Source of the DNA: Cellulomonas phragmiteti
Lineage (GTDB): Bacteria; Actinomycetota; Actinomycetes; Actinomycetales; Cellulomonadaceae
Reading direction: 5' to 3'
NCBI RefSeq assembly: GCF_016862775.1
Contig: NZ_BONP01000014.1
Coordinates: forward strand, 1 to 64,000
Length of the DNA: 64,000 nucleotides
The notes under the pieces were generated by a model. The model had not been told where the DNA came from. It saw only the letters and a list, made by a program, of their open reading frames with translations, and made no database searches. Made by a program: the position numbers and the translations under genes. Positions 1 to 7,625 of the stretch are shown here, piece after piece; positions within the stretch are counted from its first letter, which is position 1; each line of letters opens with the position of its first letter.

Positions 1-469
1 CGGGCAGGGGCAGGCGACGGAAGTCCGCCTCTGTCATCACAGGCAGCAGGTCGATGCCGCAGCCGCCCGTGTCGATGTCGTCCCACGGCTCCCACGCCGA
101 GGTTGGTGTGGCGCGTGTCCGCATCCACATCGGCATCACGAGCGTGTCGCCGTCCTCGCACTGCACGGACGTCCGAGCGAGATTCGCGCCGTCGGGGCAC
201 GTGCCGTCGGCGTTCCCCATGACCCACATCCCGGGCGCGTCGCGGCAGTACGGGGCGCGCTGGTACTCGGCGAGACGGAGCTCGGGGGGCGTGGGTGCGT
301 TCTTCTTGGCGAGCTCCTCGCTGCGCGCGACGGTCATCTCGGCGTGGCTTCCCTGCATGACGCCCTTGAACCGGTCGTCCAGCGCCGTCGCACCGGTGCC
401 GGCCGAGGCAGTGAGCGCCCCAGCCATGCACACGCACGCGAGGGCGCGGCCCGCACTCTGCCGCCGCAT
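1..469 (-). CDS. Secreted PKD-type protein, C-terminus beyond window
   Basis: A minus-strand reading frame opens with ATG at 469 and runs off the window start without a stop (156 codons seen). It begins with a basic n-region (MRRQSAGRAL) and a small-residue hydrophobic stretch ending near residue 30, so it is probably exported. Four Cys (two in the segments APYC and DGTC) could form disulfides. The last residues, LLPVMTEADFRRLPLP, match LPVLTVEDFRSLPIPAP in the protein encoded at 22725-23630, and both genes directly follow a DUF6318 lipoprotein gene. I therefore read it as a paralogue whose PKD fold lies outside the window. Its ATG overlaps the upstream stop (TGATG), so it is translationally coupled to that lipoprotein. 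Function is unknown; surface or envelope location is an inference. Confidence 0.75.
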   Translation of the reverse strand, partial: MRRQSAGRALACVCMAGALTASAGTGATALDDRFKGVMQGSHAEMTVARSEELAKKNAPTPPELRLAEYQRAPYCRDAPGMWVMGNADGTCPDGANLARTSVQCEDGDTLVMPMWMRTRATPTSAWEPWDDIDTGGCGIDLLPVMTEADFRRLPLP

Positions 470-1083
470 CAACTCTCCGGCGACTCGACGATGCCGGCCG
501 AGTCGATGATCCAGCGCTCGGCCCACGTCATCGCGAAGTTGAGGTCGTAGGTTCCGCCGTCGTTGCTCCCGACGACCGCGCCGTTCGCATCGATATCGCT
601 CGAGGGAGCGATCCGCACCGTCAGGTCGGCCGCGTACCAGTTGTTCGCTCCGAGGTCCTTTCCTGTCGCGGACAGCACCTCGATCGCGCCGAGGCTTCTT
701 ATCCCTGCGCCGTGCAGCCGCTCGACCTCGCTCCGCGTGTTGGCGCAGAAGTCACAGGTCTCGGCCGACATCGAGTTCCACTCCGCGAGATCGCCGGATG
801 CCAGCACGTACGGGTACAGCGACATGAAGTAGGTCGCCGCTGCTGCGGCGCCCTCTGAACCCGGCGCAGCCATGGCCTCGGGGCGCTCGGGTGGGGTCGC
901 GGGCTCCTGAAGTGGCGCAACCGTCGTCGTCGGCGTTGCGCTCGGGCGCGGTGACGTCGTGGCCGGGGGAGTGGTTGTCGGGGCCGCCTCTCCACTCCCC
1001 GTGCACGCTGCCAGGGCGAGGCTCAGAGCGACGGCCGTCGCCGGTGCCGTGAGCATGCGTCGTCCCGATCCACGTATGGGCAT
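469..1083 (-). CDS. DUF6318 family lipoprotein (copy 1)
   Basis: This 204-residue protein has a lipoprotein signal: basic start, hydrophobic core and lipobox LAAC (Cys27). A Thr/Pro/Ser-rich linker follows to about residue 65. The globular part carries the DUF6318 pattern: PERPEAMAAPGSEGAAAAA, then YPYVLASGDLAEWNSMS and a CDFC motif. Known members are uncharacterised actinobacterial lipoproteins with a fold like small scaffold/NTF2-type domains, so no enzyme activity is proposed. ATG 1083 is chosen because it gives the charged n-region; ATG 1056 would remove it. A TACTTT -10 lies 6 bases before the ATG, suggesting a leaderless mRNA. The gene is coupled to the PKD-type gene downstream. Paralogues lie at 6848-7441 and 22105-22722. 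Confidence 0.88.
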   Translation of the reverse strand: MPIRGSGRRMLTAPATAVALSLALAACTGSGEAAPTTTPPATTSPRPSATPTTTVAPLQEPATPPERPEAMAAPGSEGAAAAATYFMSLYPYVLASGDLAEWNSMSAETCDFCANTRSEVERLHGAGIRSLGAIEVLSATGKDLGANNWYAADLTVRIAPSSDIDANGAVVGSNDGGTYDLNFAMTWAERWIIDSAGIVESPES

Positions 1084-1089
1084 GTCGGG

Positions 1090-1142
1090 AAAGTACCGGT
1101 TGTCGGGGCCGTTCGGGCGGGGTCGATCCGGCTTGTGGACAA
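1090..1142 (-). promoter_or_regulatory. Promoter of lipoprotein copy 1 with DnaA-box-like site
   Basis: On the minus strand TACTTT (1095-1090) sits 6 bases before the ATG at 1083. A TTGTCCACA nonamer (1142-1134), identical to the actinobacterial DnaA-box consensus, lies 38 bases further upstream. The two other DUF6318 genes show a similar nonamer at 39 bases. No good -35 hexamer is visible. That the nonamer regulates this promoter is inference. Confidence 0.45.
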
Positions 1143-1336
1143 CGCCGCGGCGGAACCCGACCCGGACGGGTCAGCGCGTCGCCCTTGGCGCGAACCGCCC
1201 GAGCGCTTCGGTGGGAGGCGGCGCGGGTCCGGATGCGGGACGCGTGGCCGTGGGAGGTCCCTCGCTCGGCGACGCTGTCGCACCGAGCGCACTCGCGGCG
1301 GCAACGTATCTTTCCTTTTCCGAATGGCAGCGCTCG

Positions 1337-1370
1337 TTGACATTGGTCGATGGAAGCGTACGTTGTCATC
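1337..1370 (+). promoter_or_regulatory. hipBA promoter and candidate HipB operator
   Basis: A perfect -35 TTGACA (1337-1342), a 16-base spacer and a -10 TACGTT (1359-1364) lie 7 bases before the ATG at 1372, so the transcript would start at or next to the start codon. An imperfect 22-bp inverted repeat (1349-1370; half-sites GATGGAAGCGT and GATGACAACGT, 8 of 11 matching) covers the -10. That position fits an autorepressor operator, as known for HipB-type antitoxins. Operator function is inferred. Confidence 0.55.
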
Positions 1371-1371
1371 C

Positions 1372-1635
1372 ATGGCTGGTATCCGTGATGCACGACAGCT
1401 CGGCGCGCACCTGCGCGCTGCCCGGCAGAAGGCCGGTCTGACCCAGCAGCAGCTGGCGGCCGAGGCCGGCATCTCCCGCCCCACGCTTCGCCAGCTCGAG
1501 GCGGGGCACCCGACCGGTGAGCTCGGCAAGGCTCTGGCGGTCGTCGGAGCCCTGGGCCTGGAGCTGCACCTGGGTCCGGCGTCCGCCGCGACGTTCGACC
1601 TGGACGCTCTGGACAGCCAGACGGCTCCGCTGTGA
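1372..1635 (+). CDS. hipB: HipB-like antitoxin, XRE-family DNA-binding protein
   Basis: This 87-residue protein is almost entirely a Cro/C1-type helix-turn-helix (LTQQQLAAEAGISRPTLRQL, about residues 23-42), followed by a short hydrophobic helix and an acidic tail. In HipBA modules the antitoxin neutralises the HipA kinase and represses its own promoter. The stop overlaps the GTG start of hipA by 4 bases (GTGA), giving the usual antitoxin-first order with coupling. ATG 1372 is preferred over ATG 1324 because a good promoter ends 7 bases before it and the longer version would place the -35 and -10 inside the gene. Length is normal for the family. Confidence 0.9.
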   Translation: MAGIRDARQLGAHLRAARQKAGLTQQQLAAEAGISRPTLRQLEAGHPTGELGKALAVVGALGLELHLGPASAATFDLDALDSQTAPL

Positions 1636-2897
1636 GCGACCGGCACCTGGACGTCGTGCTCTACGAGCGCGTCATCGGTCAGGTCACCCAGTCGCACTCG
1701 GGTCGGCACACGTTCACGTACGACCCGCAGTACGTCAGCGACGTCAACGCCACGGCGTTGTCGTTGTCGATGCCCGTGGCCGACGCCACGTACCCCGGCC
1801 GCCGCATCGACCCGTACCTGCAAGGGCTGCTGCCGGACGGTGACGAGGTGCGTGAACGCTGGGCGCAGCGGTTCGGCGTCAGCGCGCAGAACCCGTTCGC
1901 GCTGCTCGAGCACATGGGTCTGGACTGCGCGGGCGCCGTCCAGCTCGTGCCAGGCGGCGCCCCGGGCGGGCCGCACGCGCTGGAGGGATCTCTCGAGCGC
2001 GTCACCGACGCGGACATCGGCGCACGCCTGCGTGCGCTGCGCGCCGATGACACGGCGTGGACGGTCGCCGGCGAGCGCTGGTCGCTGGCGGGAGCGCAGG
2101 GCAAGTTCGCACTGACCCGTGACGTGAACGGCGCCTGGCACGAGCCGCTGGGCGCAGCCGCCTCGACGCACATCATCAAGCCCGGCGTCGTGGGCTACCG
2201 CGACCAGGCGTTGAACGAGCACGTGTGCATGCGAGCTCTCGCGCTGTGCGGACTGCGCGTGGCCAGCACCGAGTACGTCGAGTTCGACGGGCAGCCTGCC
2301 CTGGTCGTGGCACGGTACGACCGGCGCCGGCGGGCGGACGGGACCGTGATGCGTGTGCACCAGGAAGACATGTGCCAGGCGCTGTCGGTGTACCCGCGGC
2401 GCAAGTACGAAGCGTCGAAGGGTCCGACGGCGGCCGACATCGCGAACCTGCTGCGGCGCAGCGCGAGTGATCCCGGGCATGACGTCCACGAGTTCGTCCG
2501 TGCGGTGATCGCGAACTACCTCATCGGGGCACCGGACGCGCACGCGAAGAACTACTCGGTGCTGCTCGCCGGCCCGCAGGTGCGTCTGGCGCCGCTGTAC
2601 GACGTCGCCTCAGCGTTGCCGTACGACCCGCGCCAGGCGGACAGCGAGCTGCGGGACTCCGCGATGTCGATCGGTGGGCGGCGCACGTTCGGGACCGTCG
2701 AGGGCCGGCACTGGGACAGGTTCGCGGCCCTGTGCCGGGTCTCGCCGGACGCTGTGCGCACCGAGGTCGCCGCGCTTGCCGGCGCGCTGCCCGGCGCGCT
2801 CGAAGCTGCGTTCGACCCGTTCGCGCGCAGCGCCCTGCGCGACCGGCTCCTGACCCGGGTGCGGGACCTGTCAGAGGTGACGCTGCGCACCCTGTGA
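1632..2897 (+). CDS. hipA: HipA-type serine/threonine kinase toxin
   Basis: This 421-residue protein matches HipA toxins along its length. Visible marks are an N-terminal barrel region (YLQGLLPDG, residues 62-70), the SLAGAQGKFAL loop (151-161), the nucleotide-binding HIIKP (180-184), ARYDR (227-231), and the catalytic segment APDAHAKN with Asp302. LAPLYD follows with the metal-binding Asp324. Characterised HipA proteins phosphorylate glutamyl-tRNA synthetase and cause growth arrest or persistence; the target here is unknown. All key residues are present, so the kinase is probably active. Start is GTG 1632, overlapping the antitoxin stop. The 3' end is 8 bases from the convergent helicase gene. 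Confidence 0.93.
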   Translation: MSDRHLDVVLYERVIGQVTQSHSGRHTFTYDPQYVSDVNATALSLSMPVADATYPGRRIDPYLQGLLPDGDEVRERWAQRFGVSAQNPFALLEHMGLDCAGAVQLVPGGAPGGPHALEGSLERVTDADIGARLRALRADDTAWTVAGERWSLAGAQGKFALTRDVNGAWHEPLGAAASTHIIKPGVVGYRDQALNEHVCMRALALCGLRVASTEYVEFDGQPALVVARYDRRRRADGTVMRVHQEDMCQALSVYPRRKYEASKGPTAADIANLLRRSASDPGHDVHEFVRAVIANYLIGAPDAHAKNYSVLLAGPQVRLAPLYDVASALPYDPRQADSELRDSAMSIGGRRTFGTVEGRHWDRFAALCRVSPDAVRTEVAALAGALPGALEAAFDPFARSALRDRLLTRVRDLSEVTLRTL

Positions 2898-2905
2898 AGT
2901 CGCCG

Positions 2906-5900
2906 TCACCCCGTGAGCAGCGCGCGCACGTCGTCCGCCGTGATCGCGCGGGCGAACGCCTGCTCGTCGTCGCCCAGGACGGCGTCGAACACCGCACGCT
3001 TGCGTGCGGCCAGCGCCATGACCTTCTCCTCGATGGTGCCGCGGGCGACGAGCCGGTTGACCATCACCTTGCGGTCCTGCCCGATGCGGTGGGTGCGGTC
3101 GATGGCCTGCTGCTCGACCGCCGGGTTCCACCACGGGTCCAGCAGGTACACGTAGTCGGCCTCGGTGAGGTTCAGGCCGAACCCGCCGGCGCGCAGGCTG
3201 ACGAGGAACAGCGGGGCAGAGCCCGTCCGGAACCGCTCGACGACCTCGGCGCGTCGCCGGGTCCGCCCGTCGAGGTACTCGAAGGCCAGGCCCTCGGTGC
3301 GGCACCGGTCGGCCACCAGCCGCAGGTAGCCGGTGAACTGCGAGAACACCAGGGCGCGGTGCCCCTCGTCGGCGACGGGGTGCAGCTGGTCGAGCAGGGC
3401 GTCGAGCTTGCTGGACGGCACGGCCGCGTACCGGTCGGGGTCGACGAGCGAGGCGTCCAGGGCCAGGCGGCGCAGCGTGGTCAGGGAGCGGAAGATCGCG
3501 AGGCGGTTCGCGTCGAAGTCGTCGAGCAGGCCCAGCAGGCGGGAGCGCTCGCGGTGCAGGTGCGTGTCGTACGTGCGGCGGTGCGCAGGTGCCAGGTCGA
3601 CCAGGTGGATCTGCTCCTGCCGGTCGGGCAGCTCGGGAGCGACCTGCTCCTTGGTGCGCCGCAGCAGCACCGGACGCATCCGACGGCGCAGGTGCGTCAG
3701 GGCGCGGGCACCCTCCGCGCGGGTCGCGTCGTCCGCCGTCGGACGGGACGCGGCCTCCACGGGCCGGGCGACGTCCTCGCGGAACTTCGACGCCGACGCG
3801 AACAGCCCGGGCGCGACGATCGCGAGCAGCGCCCACAGCTCCATGACGTCGTTCTCCAGCGGGGTGCCCGTGATCGCGAGCTTGAACGGCACCCGCAGGG
3901 CCCGCGCGTGCGCGTTCGCCTTGGTCGCGTGGTTCTTGACGAACTGCGCCTCGTCGAGCACCAGCCCTGCCCAGTCCAGCGCGCGCACGTCGTCGTGCTC
4001 GATGCGGAACAGGGCGTACGACGTGACGACGACGTCCGCCCCGGCGACCGCGTCGGCCAGGGGGACGCCGGAGCGGCGCGCGGTCTCGCCGAGCGTCACG
4101 ACCCGCAGCGTCGGGGTGAAGCGCGCCGCCTCCGCGGCCCAGTTGCCCACGACCGACGCGGGCGCGACGACGAGGAACGGCGGTGCGTCGGGCTGCTGCT
4201 CGCGCGCGTGCGCGACCAGCGCGAGGGTCTGCAGCGTCTTGCCCAGGCCCATGTCGTCGGCCAGCACCCCGCCGAGCCCGTGCTCCCAGCACATGGTCAA
4301 CCAGGCGAAGCCCTCCCGCTGATAGGGGCGCAGGTCGGCCTGCACGGCCGCTGGCACGGGGCGGTCGGTCGCCGGGCCGGGCCCGTCGCGCAGCAGCCGG
4401 ACGAAACCTTCGGCCCGGTGCTGCCACGTCGAGGACTGCTCGACCTCGTCGGCCACGTCCGTCAGGTCCGCCCACAGGCTGGTGCGGTACGGGTTGAGGC
4501 GCAGGCGGCCGGGACGGTCGTCGAGGCGCGCGGCCTCCTCGATGAGGCGCCGCAGCTCGTCCAGCGCGGGGTGGTTCAGGCGCAGCCACGCGCCGTCCGC
4601 GAGGAGCAGGCGGTCGTCCCCGACGGCCAGCGCGCGGAACAGGTCGGCGAACGGCACGTCGCGTCCCTCGACGGTGACGGTGACGGACAGGTCGAACCAG
4701 TCGGGGTCGTCGGTGTCGCGGACGGCGACGGTGACGTGCGGCGCGTCCCGGAGGGCGACGTACTCCGGCACGTCGCCGGTCTCGGTGCGGACGCCGTCGA
4801 TCGTGGTCAGCAGGGGGAGCAGTGTCTCGGCGACGTCGAGCGCCGCGAGGCCCGCGAACTCGTGCTGCGCGACGACGCGGAACGCGCCCAGACGCGGCAG
4901 GGTGCGCACCGCCTCCTCCACCCGGCGCACGGTCGCCGCCTCGGTCTCGACGTCCCGGACGGCCCGGTCCTGCGCGGTGACGGCCAGCGGGCGGCGGGCG
5001 CGCGTCCCGCCCAACGCGTACTCCCACTCCCACCGCAGCCGCACAGCCGTCGGCGCGGTGAAGTCGCAGGTCACGACGAGCACGGGCCGCTCGGGCTCCG
5101 GCAGGGTGACGCTGCCGTCGCTGCTGGTCACCGTGACCGCGCGCCGCAGCCGCGGGTACTCGTCGGCCATCAGCGCGGGCACGTCGGAGGCGGGGACGAC
5201 GACCGTCGGCAGGTCCAGCAGCGCGAGCGACTGCTCGGTCAGGGGCTCGGACACCGGGGCCAGGGTCAGGACGCGAGGGTCACCGTCGTGCCAGGTGAAC
5301 AGGCCCGACGTACCGACGGCGCCGCGCACCGGCGTCGTGACGACCTCACCCCCGAGCTCCAGGCGCGGTCCGACGCGTACCGCGTCCCCGTCCGCGACGA
5401 CGTCCAGGTGCAGGGCGGCGTGCTCGCGCAGGCGCACGACGTCGGACCTGCCCGGGCCGACCAGCTCGATGCCCCGCGCCGCCGCCGACGCCAGGTGCGG
5501 CCACAGGTACCGGGTGCACTCACCGAGGTCCAGCCACGCGCCGGACATGTACCGGCTCTCGAGGTGCATCGCGGACAGCTCACGGAACCAGGTGCGCGCC
5601 GCCGGGTCGATCGGTGTCCGCGACCAGCCGTAGGAGTACTGCAGGGCCGTCCAGGCGATGTCGGACGAGGCCGTCCACGTGCCCTTCGTCGTGCGGCGCA
5701 CCGGGCGGGCCGACAGTGACAGGGAGCTGGGCGACCACGGGTCGGCCGGGTGCTTCGGCAGGCCGTTGACGCGGAGCTGCAGGCCGAGGGCGGGGGCGTC
5801 CTGGGCGGCGGGCGCAGGCGCTACGGGAGCCGTCAGCATGCCGAGGGCGTGGCGCCACGGGGCCGGGGCCGCGCGGCGCGTCGTGGAGTCCGGACGCGCA

Positions 5901-6205
5901 CCGGCACCGGTGTGCAGGAGCGTCGCCGCGACGTGCTTGCACGCGACCCGCATGGGGCACGAGCAGTGGTCGTCGACGACGTCGAGCCGCGCGTCGAGCG
6001 TCACGACGCACCGGTAGGCGCGCGTCCCGCTGCCGCGGACCAGGGAGCTCAGGACCCGGGCGTCCGCCGACCAGTCGAGCGTGACGACCCGGCCTTCGCG
6101 CTGGTAGCCGACCCCGCGCTCGAACGTCGGGCCGTCGACCGCGGCGCGGACCGCGCGCAGAGGGACGGTGGGGATGCCGTCGGAGGCGATGGGCACGCGG
6201 TGCAT
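2906..6205 (-). CDS. SWIM zinc-finger SNF2-family DEAD/DEAH helicase
   Basis: This 1099-residue protein starts with a SWIM zinc finger (CSCPMRVACKH, about residues 80-92). A long helicase-associated region follows, then a SNF2 ATPase. Motif I is DDMGLGKT (near 650), motif II is DEAQ (near 752), motif III is TGTPLEN, and the second lobe has FSQFTGYL, RAGGFGLNL and THRIGQ (near 1037). Such bacterial Rapa/HepA-like proteins are DNA-dependent ATPases thought to remodel nucleic acid-protein complexes. The exact role is not established. All ATPase motifs are intact. It stands alone on this strand and ends tail-to-tail with hipA. ATG 6205 gives a full-length N-terminus. Confidence 0.93.
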   Translation of the reverse strand: MHRVPIASDGIPTVPLRAVRAAVDGPTFERGVGYQREGRVVTLDWSADARVLSSLVRGSGTRAYRCVVTLDARLDVVDDHCSCPMRVACKHVAATLLHTGAGARPDSTTRRAAPAPWRHALGMLTAPVAPAPAAQDAPALGLQLRVNGLPKHPADPWSPSSLSLSARPVRRTTKGTWTASSDIAWTALQYSYGWSRTPIDPAARTWFRELSAMHLESRYMSGAWLDLGECTRYLWPHLASAAARGIELVGPGRSDVVRLREHAALHLDVVADGDAVRVGPRLELGGEVVTTPVRGAVGTSGLFTWHDGDPRVLTLAPVSEPLTEQSLALLDLPTVVVPASDVPALMADEYPRLRRAVTVTSSDGSVTLPEPERPVLVVTCDFTAPTAVRLRWEWEYALGGTRARRPLAVTAQDRAVRDVETEAATVRRVEEAVRTLPRLGAFRVVAQHEFAGLAALDVAETLLPLLTTIDGVRTETGDVPEYVALRDAPHVTVAVRDTDDPDWFDLSVTVTVEGRDVPFADLFRALAVGDDRLLLADGAWLRLNHPALDELRRLIEEAARLDDRPGRLRLNPYRTSLWADLTDVADEVEQSSTWQHRAEGFVRLLRDGPGPATDRPVPAAVQADLRPYQREGFAWLTMCWEHGLGGVLADDMGLGKTLQTLALVAHAREQQPDAPPFLVVAPASVVGNWAAEAARFTPTLRVVTLGETARRSGVPLADAVAGADVVVTSYALFRIEHDDVRALDWAGLVLDEAQFVKNHATKANAHARALRVPFKLAITGTPLENDVMELWALLAIVAPGLFASASKFREDVARPVEAASRPTADDATRAEGARALTHLRRRMRPVLLRRTKEQVAPELPDRQEQIHLVDLAPAHRRTYDTHLHRERSRLLGLLDDFDANRLAIFRSLTTLRRLALDASLVDPDRYAAVPSSKLDALLDQLHPVADEGHRALVFSQFTGYLRLVADRCRTEGLAFEYLDGRTRRRAEVVERFRTGSAPLFLVSLRAGGFGLNLTEADYVYLLDPWWNPAVEQQAIDRTHRIGQDRKVMVNRLVARGTIEEKVMALAARKRAVFDAVLGDDEQAFARAITADDVRALLTG

Positions 6206-6332
6206 GGTGTCATGAGGCCGTGGGAGCCGACCACGACGCGAACGTCACGGTGCGCGGGTCGGGACGGGCGCCGGTGTCTCTTCGGGCGGTCGAGCGGGAC
6301 CTGGAACCGGTCCTGGGGAAGGGGTGGTGGCG

Positions 6333-6734
6333 ATGACCTACACCGTGCGGGTGACGCGTGAGGGTGCGGACTGGTTGGGCGAGGTCGACGGTCTGGCCGG
6401 TGCGCACAGCTATGCCCGGAACCTGCGCACGCTGGACGAGCGGATGCGTGAGGTCATCGCCCTGGTCGAGGACCTTCCGGAGGGCGCCGAGGCTGGTCTT
6501 GCGCTGACCTGGGACTACGCGCAGGTCGCGCCGGAGGCCGTCGAGGCAGCGCGCCTTGTCGAGGAGCGGGTCCGTGTGGAGCGGGAGCGGGAGCAGATTG
6601 CCGCCCACACCCGCGAGCTGGTGGCGCAGTTCCTGACCAAGGGCTGGTTCTCGCGGGACATCGCCGCCGTGCTCGGGCTGTCCCCGGGCCGGATCTCCCA
6701 GCTCGCCCACCAGCTGGCTACCGACGCCGCTTGA
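6333..6734 (+). CDS. HicB-like protein with C-terminal helix-turn-helix
   Basis: The 133-residue protein begins with a HicB-type small beta fold (YTVRVTREGADWLGEVDGL). A charged helix rich in Glu/Arg follows (about 75-100), then a C-terminal HTH (FSRDIAAVLGLSPGRISQLA, about 108-127). HicB antitoxins usually bind a HicA RNase and their own promoter, but no HicA is next to this gene, so it may be an orphan regulator. ATG 6333 has AAGGGG 8 bases upstream; GTG 6324 is an in-frame alternative adding three residues. It is divergent from the SNF2 helicase gene. Confidence 0.75.
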   Translation: MTYTVRVTREGADWLGEVDGLAGAHSYARNLRTLDERMREVIALVEDLPEGAEAGLALTWDYAQVAPEAVEAARLVEERVRVEREREQIAAHTRELVAQFLTKGWFSRDIAAVLGLSPGRISQLAHQLATDAA

Positions 6735-6847
6735 CCGCCCGGTCCAGGTCGGTCGCCACCTGGCGAACAGATGTCCCGGTCTCGCGGAGAGCGCGACGAC
6801 GCAGAGGTCTGCCCTGAGCGACGCCGCGAGAGCTCGCAGTGCAGCTC

Positions 6848-7441
6848 TCACTGTGCCTGCCTGATCTCGACACCGTCGACGACCCACTCACCGGCGGCGA
6901 TGCTCAGAGCGATGGTGACCTCGTGGCGTCCGCCGGGCGTCTCGTCGATGACGGCGCCTTGGGAGTCGTACTCCACGGACGCGGACTCCAGGCCGATGAT
7001 CGTCGCTGAGTACCACCTCCCAGCATCGAGCTCGATGCCCTCGGCGGACTCGATCGTGAACGCGCCCCCCTCGATCCTGCGCCCCTCGCTGTGAACCTCG
7101 GCCGCTCCGTCGCGGGTGCTGCTGCAGAAGGTGCACGTAGGACCGGAGAGACTGTTCCACTCGGTGAGGTCGCCTGTCGCGTACACGTACGGGTACAGCG
7201 AGATAAGGTAGCTCGCCGCCGCGGCTGCTCCGTCGGCGCTCGGCGTCGCCATCGCCTCGGGGCGCGCCGGTGGCACGGTGACGTCCACGGTCGGCGAAGG
7301 AGTGGGCGTCGGCGTGGGTGTCGCCGTCTTGGTGGCCGTCGCGGTCGGGGTGGGCTCACTCGGTGCTGCGTCAGCCGTGCACCCGGAAGCCATCAACCCG
7401 GCGACGATCGCGACGACGACGACCTGTCCACGTGTCCGCAT
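6848..7441 (-). CDS. DUF6318 family lipoprotein (copy 2)
   Basis: This 197-residue lipoprotein has signal peptide MRTRGQVVVVAIVAGLMASG followed by the acylated Cys21 (lipobox MASGC variant). A Pro/Thr/Ala linker follows, then the DUF6318 domain (PARPEAMATPSADGAAAAA, YPYVYATGDLTEWNSLS, CTFC). It is close to copy 1 but lacks a PKD-type partner: the next gene downstream is convergent. ATG 7441 is supported by the signal peptide and by TACGTT 6 bases before it. Function is unknown; the three copies within 22 kb suggest local duplication. Confidence 0.88.
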   Translation of the reverse strand: MRTRGQVVVVAIVAGLMASGCTADAAPSEPTPTATATKTATPTPTPTPSPTVDVTVPPARPEAMATPSADGAAAAASYLISLYPYVYATGDLTEWNSLSGPTCTFCSSTRDGAAEVHSEGRRIEGGAFTIESAEGIELDAGRWYSATIIGLESASVEYDSQGAVIDETPGGRHEVTIALSIAAGEWVVDGVEIRQAQ

Positions 7442-7447
7442 GCCCGG

Positions 7448-7501
7448 AACGTACTGATCCGAAGCGGTTCGGCGGCGGGCTCGTCTCGCATCTGGGGACA
7501 A
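7448..7501 (-). promoter_or_regulatory. Promoter of lipoprotein copy 2 with DnaA-box-like site
   Basis: Minus-strand TACGTT (7453-7448) lies 6 bases before ATG 7441. The nonamer TTGTCCCCA (7501-7493), one base from the DnaA-box consensus, lies 39 bases upstream of it. The layout matches the promoters of the other two DUF6318 genes. Confidence 0.4.
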
Positions 7502-7548
7502 CTCCGGGGGTCCTCGGGTTCCGCGAACAGTTGCGGTGCACGTGCCCA

Positions 7549-7590
7549 TGTGGATGAGGCCAGCGGTCCGACTCCCCGGGTCGGTACGGT
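7549..7590 (+). promoter_or_regulatory. Candidate promoter of the 7626 gene
   Basis: TACGGT (7585-7590) is a plausible -10; TGTGGATGA (7549-7557) lies 27 bases upstream. The T7SS-like gene at 18419 has TGTGGACGA at exactly the same distance from its -10. The leader to GTG 7626 is about 30 bases and carries a purine-rich ribosome site (7615-7620). Confidence 0.35.
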
Positions 7591-7625
7591 GTGCCCGGTT
7601 CGTCCGGCTGTCGCAGGGGGTGCGC

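Noticed and set aside
2732..5719. Very long plus-strand open frame opposite the SNF2 helicase
   Set aside because: It is rich in Arg/Gly/Val/Gln with no motif, and the minus strand holds a complete helicase with all motifs. High GC keeps antisense frames open.
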